From NCBI RefSeq assembly GCF_003073045.1, contig NC_037592.1, forward strand, positions 3,771,924-3,835,923: a stretch of DNA of 64,000 bases, given 5' to 3'. This stretch comes from Pomacea canaliculata (Eukaryota > Mollusca > Gastropoda > Architaenioglossa > Ampullariidae). Below are positions 10,931 to 23,400 of the stretch, one piece after another. The notes under the pieces are model-generated. The model was not told the DNA's origin. It saw only the letters and a program-made list of their open reading frames with translations, and did no database searches. The translations under genes and the position numbers were made by a program. The first letter of the stretch is position 1; each line of letters begins with the position of its first letter.

Positions 10931-13900
10931 CTCTACTCTCTATCCCATAGTTGAGATTCAGCATGATTAAATTCCATGGATGATTGTACATGACTGATTG
11001 TTGTATGTGTGACCATGGATAAGAGTGAATACAATTTATTGACTTATATATATATATATTCACCTGGTTAAATGCTCATGATTTTCTTCATAAAACACAT
11101 CCCCTGATAACTTTACTTCTGGGGAGCCATCTTTTGTTTTTATTTTGTGGCTGTTTTGACAACCCATATTGTTGTTGATCTAGTAATTTTAACAAAAAGT
11201 GTACCAAGTTGAAGTAGTTTTTTGGATTCTAAAGTGTACAAGCAACATTTTATATATATAAATTTTAAACATAAACCTTACTTTTAAGTACACACATGAA
11301 ATCAATTTATTTAAAAAACGTTGACCTGCACAGCTGTATGCCTCTATTAGTTAATACATTATATTTATAGATCTATATATATATATTTCTTTAAATGGGT
11401 TGGTGGAAAGGAACAGCAAATAATGGACATCAATTGCGGAATTTTTACAGCACGATAGTTCTACAAATCAAATGCCTTATTGTGAGCTCATGGTAAATCG
11501 TACAAATTTCGCTAGAACTGCACTACACGCTACACACTCTGTGTATGTGCCACACGTTAGCAGAAGTCAAAACATGGAAGTCTGGGATGCTGCTAGGTCA
11601 CGAGGTATACAGCTTTAGGATGGCTTACGACGAAATGACATTTTTTTACATTACGGAGAAAGTTGGTAAAATTAGGGATTGGTTTAGGAATAATTGAGGG
11701 TTAGACTACGATTAAGATTATTATTTTTTTAATCCTGGTTTTACGGTGCACGTCATGGCGTCCATAGCAACCTATGTCAGTTCGTCGTAAAGTTGTTCCA
11801 GTCATAAAAGGCAAGCAACGTTTTTGTAACACTAAAAGGATATATTTCCCAAAAAATCTTGTAGATCGGCAGTGAAACTTAATCAACACTTCTCTGACAG
11901 AAAGGGAAGGGGAGACCGCATAGAAGAGATTGTATGTGGCTTTCCTTCAGCGCCTTGATCATACTTTTCGTTTTGAACAACGACGTACAAAATTACCGTT
12001 GGAAAGATACTACGAAAATCAACGACTTGGGAAAAAAATATACAAAATTACAACTTAAAAAAATACTAAATAATCACAGCTGGGTTTAAAACTGCAGCGT
12101 GCATTCTTAAGGAAGGACGAAGACTTTTTTACTTTGACGGATTCATGCAGTTGCGATCGCTCAAACATTAGCCATGGTTGACGATTCGCTTAAATTGCGC
12201 TTCACAATCACATGCGGATCCTTTGTGATAGGACTAGTCTTTGCAATTATTTCAAATGTTCAAAATTTTGATAAACATTGCAAAAAAAGGACCAAGTGCA
12301 GTCCTTTACCCTAAGAGAAGACCAAGACCACCTTTTTGTATGCAAGACCCAAGTTTGGGTGTCCATGGATATGCCCATCTGGAGGTAAATTTTAAACAGA
12401 TATTTACAAAGTATTCAATTCTATAAACATTTATTGTTAAGGGTTTAGTTTTCACCTGCTTTAAAATATCGCCAGTCTGTACTTGGGTATATTTTCTGTT
12501 TAACGCCTGTAGATCCATTTTATATTTCATTGAAAAAAGTACAATTCTTACAGAAAAAAATTCCAAAACATCATTTTTACTTCGATAGACAAAATGTAGA
12601 AAAATTGATTACATTGTATATCAAGCTGACTACATGTTGTTGTCAATGGATTATATCTAACACTGGTAGCTTCCACATTAAAAACCTAAAAAATTTACAC
12701 CATAAAATATCTTTGCAGTTCCTCTATATCTCTCTTAGTATTTTTAAAATTTATTACTAGGATGTTCGCCTGCATTATGTAACCAATGGCAGTGAGGACA
12801 AGCCACTTTTGCTGCTTGTACATGGATTTCCAGAGTTTTGGTATTCGTGGCGTTACCAACTCAAAGAGTTTCATGATAACTACAGGTCAATATTTTAAAT
12901 TATGCAATAATTTCAATGTATGTCATGTCATTATAAATATTGTACAAAATAACTAAATGAGTAAATATTAATAAAGGAAAGATAGACGCACATGTTTAAA
13001 ACTTGTATATCATAATATAATAATATTAGCATATTGAATGTGTAATTATAATTACTACTTCATTAAGAGATGGTGATAAAACATTACATGACAACTATAT
13101 AATGATAATCTGAACCAGCATATCACAAGAATTTATGCTATGGTGGATCAATTTTGTATTCACAAAAAGCATCCCAAACAGCACCATAGAACTTTTGATG
13201 ATAGCAGAATAATTTAATAAGATAATTCATATTGTAATTTTCTGTAAGTTTTTATTATTGAAAGAAGGCTAAATTCATATACAAGGATATGTTCTCAATG
13301 TTATTTCTATCCAACAACAGAGTGGTAGCTGTTGACCAGAGGGGTTATGGAGATTCTGACAAACCTAATGGTGTACACAACTATACTGTGGCTACACTTG
13401 TCAGTGATCTAAGAGAATTGGTTACTACACTTGGTAAGTATGCACCTCTTCATGGAGCCTTACCTTTTTTGAACCTAAAACATTTCCTTATAGTGTATTT
13501 AAGAACTATTGATTTTTTTTTTTTACTTTCTTCAGTAATAGTCTTAATAATGAGTCGGTAACAGATTCTTAGACTTAAATGCAAATGGTGAATATAAGTC
13601 TTCCCAACTCTGATCATTTTTGCATTGAACTGAACATCAACCTGCACATAATTATCTTTCTTTATTTTTCGTATAGGCTGCAAGAAATGTACTGTAGTTG
13701 GCCATGACTGGGGTGGAATTATTGCCTGGGCATTTGCCCAGACAACTCCTGACATGGTGGAACGTCTGATTATCCTTAACTGCCCGTCCTCTGCTGCCTA
13801 TGTCAAGCATTGCAGTAATGGTTTGAGTCAGCTAAAAAAGTCTTGGTATGTTACAAGGACATATGCATAATAAAAGTAATAGCTGCATGCTGCTATAAAT

Positions 13901-15860
13901 GAAACCTGTTTATTTTAGAGGTCAGTTAGTTATAGCTTTTTCAGGACAAGAGTTTTGTGTATTCAATGCATAAAATGCACTTCATAAGTAAAAAAGTTTA
14001 TCAGAGAGATTAAAACTGAAGGCCATCGGAATAAACAATAGTTTTTAATCTGCTTTCAAGTGTGAAGCACAGATGCAGAAAAGAAAGTGTAGGGAGTGTA
14101 TAAAAAAGATAAATATCACTGTCATTGACACATTTCGGTCTCTATTTTTTTGCATTGTAGAATAAACACATCTTATTTGCTTTTTCAAAATGGATTTTTT
14201 TTTTGCCTGTTACATTTTGTTTGAAAATTTGTTGTCGTTGACAGATGCTGCTATGAAATCTTGTGGATTATCACATGACTTTTTATTTCAGGTACATGAC
14301 CTTATTCCAGGTGCCACGTGTACCTGAACTGTTTCTGAGCACAGAAGACTATGCTGCTTTGACTCTTTTTCACAGCAAGACCTATGGGAGTTCGTTCAGG
14401 AGCAATGACTGAAAATGATGTGGAGGCTTATAAATATACTTTTCAGCGTAAGCATCCACTAACGGTTCATGTGCCAACAGTTTTCATTGATATTGTCTTC
14501 TCACAACTTTAAAAGGTTATGGGAGAAATGACAAGATTCAGACATTTTACCCAATAATTTGATCATGAAAGCAAAGATTACAAGACATAAAATAAAAGAT
14601 AAGTCTTCACCCAATACCTGGTTTTCTTTAGTTTTGTTTTCGGGGAGAGAAGAATTTTCTTTCTTTCTTTTTCATGGAGATGATGTTCGAAATCAACATA
14701 TCATACCACATTAAGTGTGCAGTTTATGCATTATTGTGTTGCATTGACTTGCAATAGGACAATCTTTATGTTAAAAATAGGCGTAAATCTTAAAAGTGTG
14801 CTGTCAGTTTCTGTGAAATCAAGTGTTCATTTCATAAAGTTAATTTTAATTTTTTGGTGTGGGGAACTTTAAGAGATAAAATTTTCAGCTTTTAACCTGT
14901 CAAAAATATTTGTACATAAATATTAAACATTTTATGATAGAAAACTTTAAGCAGTTGTTTTAATTTAATTTTTTTTTTATGTTTATGATGTGGGTTTTTT
15001 CAGGCAATGGCTTCACTGCACCATTAAACTACTATCGGGCTCTCCTGCGTTATCCTCAGTTTGCTTTTATTCGCCTTCAGTCACCACAACTCAGAGTTAC
15101 ATGCCCAACTCTCATCATCTGGGGATGCAATGATGCTGCACTGGACAAGGAACTGGCTGCTCTGTCTGCAGAGACGGTGGAAGGGGATGTCACTGTCAAG
15201 TATATCGAAGACTGCAGCCACTGGACCCAGATGGACAGACCCGAAGAAGTCAACAAATACATGAGGGAGTTTCTCGAGAAAACTGAAAAGAAGACCATAT
15301 GCTGTGAATGACAATTCAAGAGTATGTGAGAGTGATGTTCCTCCAGCTAACAGGCTTGAGGGGACTGTTCTGTCTTTTGTCTGTATCTGTGTTGACTGGT
15401 GTTGCCTGTTGCCTTTTTGTACATTTTATGTCTACTTTTGATTGGTATGCAACTGCACCAGGTCATTTCTACTAAAAACTACTTCTATCACTACATTTGT
15501 CTTCCGCCTGTTTTTTGCATGGTAGGATTTGTCTTTTGTTTTTTATTGTTTATTTGTTGGTTTTTTAATTCTAGACAGACATGCAATCTTTAGAGCTTTT
15601 TAATGTACAGACCTTGTGTTTTGTCGTTACATTTTCTGCTTCATGTTTACATCTTGAATTTGTGCATTTAATGAGCGTCACTAGACTAACGAGAAGTGTT
15701 TTTATTCTTCTTCCTGCTTCATGGATTTTCTTAGCTACTGATAACTCATACCTTATTTTCTGAATAGGCGATCTTGCGCTCCTAGGAGTTATTGTATTAT
15801 GTAAAGCAGAGCATATGATTTCATTATAATATCATAGGATGATTCGTATATCCACATGCA
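10931..15860. repeat. Segmental duplication unit 2 (contains EPHX4-like copy C)
   Basis: This is the sister of 3396-8805, offset by about 7.5 kb. It begins with the same 3'-flank text and AT-rich block, followed by the same promoter-side sequence and six exon positions. Its right edge stops inside LINE-like sequence (15796-15860 matches 8738-8805 at roughly three bases in four). It lacks the 410-bp SINE-like insertion and nearly all of the LINE remnant. Confidence 0.85.
12174..15311 (+). pseudogene. EPHX4: Epoxide hydrolase 4-like, tandem copy C (frame-broken)
   Basis: The six exon positions of copy B recur: 12174-12384, 12761-12885, 13321-13433, 13677-13845, 14292-14447 and 15004-15311, with splice sites intact. 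Exons 2-4 show no difference from copy B, so HGFPEFW and GHDWGG are kept, and exon 6 keeps WGCNDAALD and CSHWTQMD. Relative to copy B, exon 1 has one extra base in the anchor segment (about 12252-12262) and exon 5 lacks two bases near 14362, each shifting the frame. The exon 1 break could be bypassed from the ATG at 12256, which drops the membrane anchor; the exon 5 break cannot be bypassed that way. Exon 6 ends four codons later than in copy B after a small 3' change. A recent pseudogene is the simplest reading; assembly error is the alternative. Confidence 0.78.
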
Positions 15861-16660
15861 ATTCATCTTTAGTAAAGGCAGGGTTGTGCTTAAGGGCAGG
15901 CAACGAGGCATCTGCATACGACCCCTCGGGTTTGATGGTCGTCACGGACTCCACGCTTTTGATTAATATCGTAACTAGGCTCCAAATTAATTCCTTTGCC
16001 TCGATCGGGCTAAGAACGTACAGGCAATGCAGTTAATGAACCTGAGAAATAGAGAAGATTAACTCGAAAAAAGCTGTGTCAATATCAGAAAAAGCGCAGC
16101 TATAAAGTGAGTGATTATATTAACGTGAGATCAATTTTGTACAGTATTCTTTCTACAGTCAGATAGAAAAATATTTTTATTTTGTATAATTTTTTGCACT
16201 TCATGGTTTCTTGCAGCTTGAAACAAAGCAGAAATATATACCGAGGTAGAAATGCAGAAATAAAGGAGATCATGACCAGTGTAAACCGCAGCATTCACAC
16301 GACTTTCTTTTTACTGGATTTGAACTCATAGAAGACAAAGCAAACAGAAGACAAAGCCGAAGTTGTGAACTTCACATTTAAAGCGCTGGATTCCATGTAT
16401 GCAGAAAACAGTTTATTACTGCTTCAAAAATATTTTGTTATGTAGTGATGAAATAATTCAATAGTAATATGATTTATTTTTTATATTTTGCCATATTTTA
16501 CCGCCCCCCTCCCACCTCCAAAAAAATGACAAGCTCTTATATACAAATTTTGTACTGGAGTATTCATGATTATTCTCATTTATATTAAGAAATAAAACTA
16601 TACATCTTCGCAGTTTTATTTTATGCTGATACTTTTTGTAACTGTGTGTGTTACCCGCAC
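15312..16660. other. Intergenic spacer after copy C
   Basis: It contains the diverging tail of the duplicated unit up to about 15860, then AT-rich sequence with no frame, splice pattern or repeat I can name. No gene is seen here. Confidence 0.5.
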
Positions 16661-16774
16661 GTAAGATTATAAGAATATGTACAGAGCCCGATCACCACCA
16701 CGGTGGGCTACCCTCTCCTGGCAACAATGAAGCGACTTGGTCACGTGACCTGGCACGACACTCTCAAGGACTGC

Positions 16775-16970
16775 TGTCTGTCTGCCAAGACCAACAGTTC
16801 GCGAGCCTTAACAAAGAATGGGACTAAACCGGAAGCTTTGCACAAACATGCCTCATTTTAAATATTAATCTGAAATGTGGATAAACCGGAAGCTTTGTAC
16901 ACAAATGCCTCGTTTTAGCAGTAAACTGGAAATAAAATCGTCTGCCAGCAGTCCTAACCCTAACCCCGAC
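16775..16970 (+). repeat. Stem-loop dispersed repeat, copy 1 (degenerate)
   Basis: It shares with copies at 18.6 and 21.1 kb the order GACTGCTGTCTGTCTGCC, GAGCCTTAACAA, ACTAAACCGGAAGCTTTG, GCCTCGTTTTAG and ATCGTCTGCCAG. The block ACCGGAAGCTTTG occurs twice here (about 16828 and 16885), so the copy is partly duplicated. The right arm of the stem seen in the other copies is lost. Confidence 0.65.
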
Positions 16971-17148
16971 CTTCAAGGTACCTTGAACATGTAAAACTTA
17001 GCTCAATAGCATAAAAGAAAGGACTGGCCAAACCACGCAGGGTTATATTTATAGCTTATAGACAACTGGTACAACTCGAGTGATGAATCCTGAATAAATG
17101 GATTTCAAAAAGTCGTCACCTCACTATACAGATTTCACTAATGGACGT

Positions 17149-17154
17149 TTTATT
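17149..17154 (-). promoter_or_regulatory. Candidate polyadenylation signal of the SLC13 gene
   Basis: Plus-strand TTTATT reads AATAAA on the minus strand, about 340 nt downstream of the SLC13 stop. The assignment rests on position only. Confidence 0.35.
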
Positions 17155-17495
17155 TATAATTAATGACATGAATACTTCTTCACGTAAGAGTCAACTTATT
17201 TCCACTATCTCCCGTAAAAGCAGGGAATGTAAGATTTTAAGTTTTAATTTTATGACTAGAACTATAAATTAATTGTTGAGGGTTTTATAAGTGGTGTGGA
17301 GTTTCTTTGGGGAGGTAAGGAGTGGGAGGTGGCTGTACAGAACTCGTCTTGCCCCGAGGGTGGAACATACCCAAGAACCGGCCCTGCTTCTGTCCACCGA
17401 CTTCCGCATTGTGGGTCTCTCTACAGGGGTAGTTAAACGAGATAAAATGAATGTGCTGTTATGTAACTGTGGAAGAGAAGGTTTCTTCTAGTTGT

Positions 17496-20400
17496 TCAAA
17501 TTCCAGGCTGCAGTACCCGGCTGGTAACGCTGTGGAGGTCACTTTCGTTGCTCGTTCCTGTAGTGAATCTCAGCGAGTTGTTCACTGCAGCCCTCATTTC
17601 CACCGGAAGAACGTCGAACCGGAAGTATGCCATCCCCCACGTGTTAGCAGCCATGTTGACCACCAGAACACACAAGATGTTGACGAAAAAACCAGCAACG
17701 ACCTACAAGAAAAAAAAAGTGAAATGTATCTGCGGCACACTTGCAGGGGATGATAACTGATGAACCGATCCGAGCTCTTTATGAGGGGAAAAGAGCAAAG
17801 GAGTTCGAAAGTTTAATTCTGCTGAACCTAAAACAACTTATAAATGAATTGATGATTATGATTGTAAAAGTACTTGTACTCCCATCTGGGTGGTCTGAAA
17901 TCTCTTTCAAACACACGCTCAAGCAAACAAATATTTACAACAACAGCAAACAACCAACTGGCAATAAAAGGGTCCCCAAATTTATTTGCTGAATTACAAG
18001 ATTTTTTTTCTATTTGACGCTAAATTTTCAATTTCGACTGACAGGTAAGACGAAATTTCTGGACTCGCAAAGATGCTTGGGCTGGAGTTTTGTTTTTCTA
18101 AGCTACAGCAAGATCGAGAAAAACAGCAGCCGTTGTGAAGGTCAGCCATCCAAAAACGTTTAAAAGACAACAGAAGTAGTTACCACCACCACCCCTCTTT
18201 TTTCTGCAATCAGCAACTAGCCAGACATCTGATTCAGCCCTTTAGAGGCAACATCAAGAGAGGCAACACAGAAACTCACCATGTCCTTGACCTCAAGGTG
18301 ACCGGTACTGAAGACAAGAGTGTTAGGAGGCGTTGCCACGGGCAGCATGAAGGCGAAGGACGTTGCTATTGTGCAGGGGAACAACAGGTACAAAGGGTTG
18401 AGTCCAAGGTTCAGGGCCTGTTATTTTGTGAAGACAAATGCACCACTGAAGATGGGCAAAATCGAAACTTTTGTGTTTAGCTGCTAGGACGACGTGCATG
18501 ATTTTCATCAATAACATCCACTATCAGAAAAAAATGTGCAAAGAATGGCAGTTCAACCACGAACTTGTATAAATGGACTGCTTGAAGACGATTTTTTCAG
18601 TTAACTACTAGAACGAGGCTGGTTTATACAAAGCTTCCGGTTTAGTCACACTCATGCTTTAGGCTAGCCGAGACTAACGGCTAAACGTTGGTCTCGGCAG
18701 ACAGACACCAGTCCACCTATACTCGTCCGTGGTAAACGAACATTTATCTTTCTTGTTTTCCATTTCTGAGTATATAATACAATCCCTCTAGCCCGACATT
18801 TTTATTAGGCTGAGATTAGAGGCAGAACATGGCAGGCAATAGCTGAGCAAGCCGCAGTTAGCTTCACGTTTACTGTTAATAAGCTGTTATCTTGTATGCT
18901 TTCATACACCTACAGATCTTAGCAACATGAAAATCATATAGGGTATCATTAGCAACCATTTTTGTATGGTCCCTCACACTAGCCTGCTATTCTAGAGTGG
19001 GCAGATGTGCTGAGACTTGAGAACATCTGTGGCTTGTGCACTTACCAGCTGTCCTAAGATCGGTACAAGCAGAGAGGCGGTTGCAGTGTTGCTGGTGACT
19101 TCTGTTGCCATGGCAATGATGCCACTAAGGACAAGTGCTAGTTGCCACGGAGAAAGACTGCTGAAGACTGTGAGTTGGTCACCGATCCAACGAGACAATC
19201 CTGACTCCTGCAGACACACCGCAACATGACTTCAGTTGGCTGTTATTATCTTCCCCTGTCTCTCATTCCCCACTAACCCCCTCCCCCTCCCTACACTTCC
19301 TCTGACATCGCTTTTCTTATCGTTTGTTTGGAACAACACTTCTTAGGTCCTTTTAACATGGCCTTTCGTGTTTATACAATTTCCATCAAACATTGCCGTC
19401 GCAAGAGCAACACATATCGTCTTCTATCTGTTCGAGAATCCAAAGAAATGCTAAGCCTCAACATAAATGTTGTCTGAGTGAATTCTTTTAACGTACTTCG
19501 CAGGCGCTGGCTAAGGCATATCCACCCCCTAGGAGTAGTAAAACACCCCAAGGGTAGTTCTTTTGTAGTGTTTCCCAAGTCATCACTGAACGCACAGCTC
19601 TTGGGACGCTGTCATCTGAGGTAGAGAGAGAGATTTACCATAATGAGAACAAGAACTGCAACTCTTACATCTAAGAGTAAGAAAGAGAGAGGAATGTAGC
19701 ACAACACACAGGAGATTGCTTACCCTTGCGCCACCAGAAGACTTGAGGGCGCTCTGCTGGGAAAACAAAGAGAGATACAGCCACGAGGATGGCTGCGGCA
19801 GAGTCCCCGACGAACCTTCACAGAACACAGTAAAAGAACCAATGTTCTATCGTATTCACGTGTGCAGCCACGCACACGAACGCACACACATGCATACACT
19901 TCATTCCACCCGATCTTGTCAGATCCTTTCATCGCCGCTAACTCCGTGGTTCCGGCCTCACTGCCTCCCTCCCTGTCTACAGCGCTCACTTTTCCTTCAT
20001 TCCTCCTTTTCAGTGAGCATATTATTAGCTCCTTACCCTGGTGGAAACAAAGATCCCCATCCACGAGTTTCGGGTGGGTTGCGGGATACCCAGAGACTTA
20101 TGAGCACCAGGAAATGACCCATCACCACCTTCTCAGCAAAGCTGTTTTCAACAAAATGTACAGTGAACACACGTTAATCAATTAACACTTATAATAAATC
20201 ACTAGCAAACACTGGTAAATCACATGTTTATTATTATTTTTATTATTTTTATTATTATTTTATTATTATTATTATTGAAAGTAAAAAGTTTCCAAATGTA
20301 AGAACACTGTCAGGGTCTCACAGATGTCTGCAAAGTCCCTCGACACTTTTCTTTGTGACCTTCCTATGTCACCGTGTAGTCTATTTATAGAAAGGAATAA

Positions 20401-23400
20401 CAAACAAAAGCTTTCTGACAACAGAAACCTATCCTAAATGAAAAACAGACGGATTCTTGATGAAATCTACTCAATAATAATAACAACAACCATAACAACA
20501 ATAATAAAGCAGGAATGTATTATTGGAGACTCCGTGTTTTTTTTGTTTTTTTTTTTACAGGAATTTCTTCTACTCACGTGACTGGTCCCAGCTTCTCATA
20601 CTGCTGGCGAATCGTGTTCTTTATTTGGGTTTCTCCCACTTTGCTCTTTGATCTCTTGATACAATTTCTGCAATGAAGCACACAGTACAGTAGAATCAGC
20701 GTGCTTTACAAATATATTCGGAATACAAAACACTTACACCACACATGCAAACAGCGGCAAAATGTAAATAACACATATACTGACACAGACCAAAACATAT
20801 CAGCAAGCGACCGTCTAGAGACACATCAACATACATAAAAGACAGAAAAATCTGTTCATAAAGCATGCCAATGGTCAGGCATACGAAAGCACCGGTAGAA
20901 TGCGAGCGGGAATAGTGAATTTGAGAAGAGATGGTCAGATTACTGATCTGTGGTAGCGCATGGAACCCGGCAGAAAGTATAGAGCACAACAGAACAACAA
21001 CCAGCTTAGTCATCCATCTATTTATACTTTCACGGACGTGTACAGGTGGACTGCTGTCTGTTCGTGTATAGGTGGACTGCTGTCTGTCTGCCGAGACCAA
21101 CGCTTAGCTCAAGTTCTCCGTTGGTAGTCTCGGCGAGCCTTAACAATGAATATGACTAAACCGGAAGCTTTTTACACACCTGCCTCGTTTTAGTAGTTAG
21201 TAGTTTTAGTAGTTATCTGGAAAAAAATCGTCTGCCAGTAGTACAGCAGTACAAGTTTGTAATACTTTCAATCATCCACCCATGCATCCTGTGCTGTCAA
21301 GAAGCACATTCACACAAATTCGACATATACCTAGGCCCGAAGAAAATGCACGACAGCACCATCCAGGTCAGAAATAAGCAAATGGCGGAGCCTGGCAGAG
21401 CAAAGATGATCCAGGAAGTGAAGTTCACCCCAGAGTCCAAACCATATTCTTGGAACAGCCTGTAACATCGCCAACAATCGCACAACTTGCACCTTACATT
21501 GTCTCATCTCACAGGTATCACACAACCACTTCTGTGGCCGCTTTACTCTTTTATATTGCGTGATTATATATTTTTATTTTGATATAATTCGGTTTATAAT
21601 TACAGGCGGAAAGGAATGGAAAACTATTTGATCCTACTGATGAGGTGGAAATAACTTATTCTGGCGTTCAGAACTATTCAATATATGACGATTGTGTGAA
21701 ATCTGTCTTAATTTTCTCACTTGTATTTTGATGGTAACTACAGCTTGATTTAGTGACCTTTCTGAACTCGATATTTGCCTTTTGTGGGGGAAAGGGGGAA
21801 CACTGATGGTGCTAGTGAGGTTACTCGAAAGAGAGCTTAGTTCGTACCCTTGCGCCTGCCCTTGCATGATGAGGTTGGGCGAAGTGCCGGACAGGGAACC
21901 AGTCCCCCCGATGTTAGCCGCATAAGCGATGCAGAGAGACATCCCTTTGCAAATTCTTTTATAGCGGGCAGGACTGGCTACAAGCGACATCGGGGTGGGT
22001 GCATTACCTGTCCCATCCTTGGGCAGGTGCACTGCATCGTCATGTCTGGGGATTAGACAGCTTCATACTATAATATTCAACGAGAAAGTTAGATCATGGA
22101 CTTTAAATCCTTGAGCTCTTACACTTCATCTTCCAAAATATGACAGAAGTACCGCCCATGCAACACCTCTCTTTGCTTTTTCTATTCCGTTGATATATAG
22201 CTAAGCACTATTTTATCTCTTACCCTTTTAATGGTTGAATTTTCTTATCTGATTCCTCTTCTTTCAAAAGAGAAATTACATTCGCGTTGATCTCTGTTGA
22301 AAAAAAATTAGTAAGCCATTTAGAAAGTAAATTTCGCTGAGTTATAGACATCAGGTACTGTTAGGCATTGGAACAAAATGTTGCATTGTGGGAGAAAGAA
22401 CTAAACTTAATTATTTATGTCTGAACAGTTAGTGTAGTTTCCGTATGAAGTTCATCGAATAGAGTTTTTTTTTTTTTTTTTTTACATCATTACGCTTCAA
22501 TTCTTGCAACCCCTCTCCCCTCCAAGATATTTATATAATTTATATACAGGTAATACAACAGTTTGCATTGCATCGGAATCTTTCTTTTTTATGTCATAAT
22601 GTCCAGTCCCGGCATGTAGCTACGTAATCTCACGATCCTTCTCACAGTTCACACACCAGCTGAAGGAGGGGTGCTCTGAAACCGGGTGTCCTTGAGCTGG
22701 TCGAGGACAGCTGTGACGACAGGTATCATCAAAGCGGTAGAGGAGGTATTGCTGACCCACATAGACATAAACCATGTCGGCAGCATGAAACCCAGCATCA
22801 ACCTGAGACAGGAGGAGAGTACATGTACATCTCACTAAAGAAAAGTGAATATGAAACCTTAGGTCAAACTGCTGTTCCACTATCTGCGACAAAGAATCCT
22901 CCCTCCCCGACAAAACACTTCTGCGCTTGGAGATACGAGATATCAGATATAAAATGGAGTCCCATGTGTGAGAGACAGAGAAACTATTTATTTATTTATC
23001 CCATCAGGAGACTTGGTTGGGCTGTTCTGGGAAAACAAAGAAAGATAAAGCCACGAGGTAACAGGAGCAGAGTCGCTGACAGAACAACAAAACAACCAGA
23101 GTTCTGTCGCACGACTTCCATAAACAATATTCAATACACTGCTATGTCCCCCTGTATAGGTATCACTAACCCTGAATGTTATCGTTATGAAAGGTTTCAT
23201 CGATGAGACCGTCACCAGACATTTCATTGTCTTTGCCTCTCATCAAAGAGAAGCAATCCAGAAATTTGGTTTAGTTAAAATGTCGATATTAAAGGCTCGT
23301 ATCTCGGTGAAGCGTAACGGCACAGATTTTTATATAAATAAATCAAAATAAGTTTCCTTTGGTATTTCAGATTTTATGTCTTGTTGTTTAGGCATTATTT

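Noticed and set aside
19716-20185. Plus-strand open frames of 107-133 codons
   Set aside because: They lie opposite SLC13 exons 8 and 9 and the intron between them and show no domain; treated as shadows.
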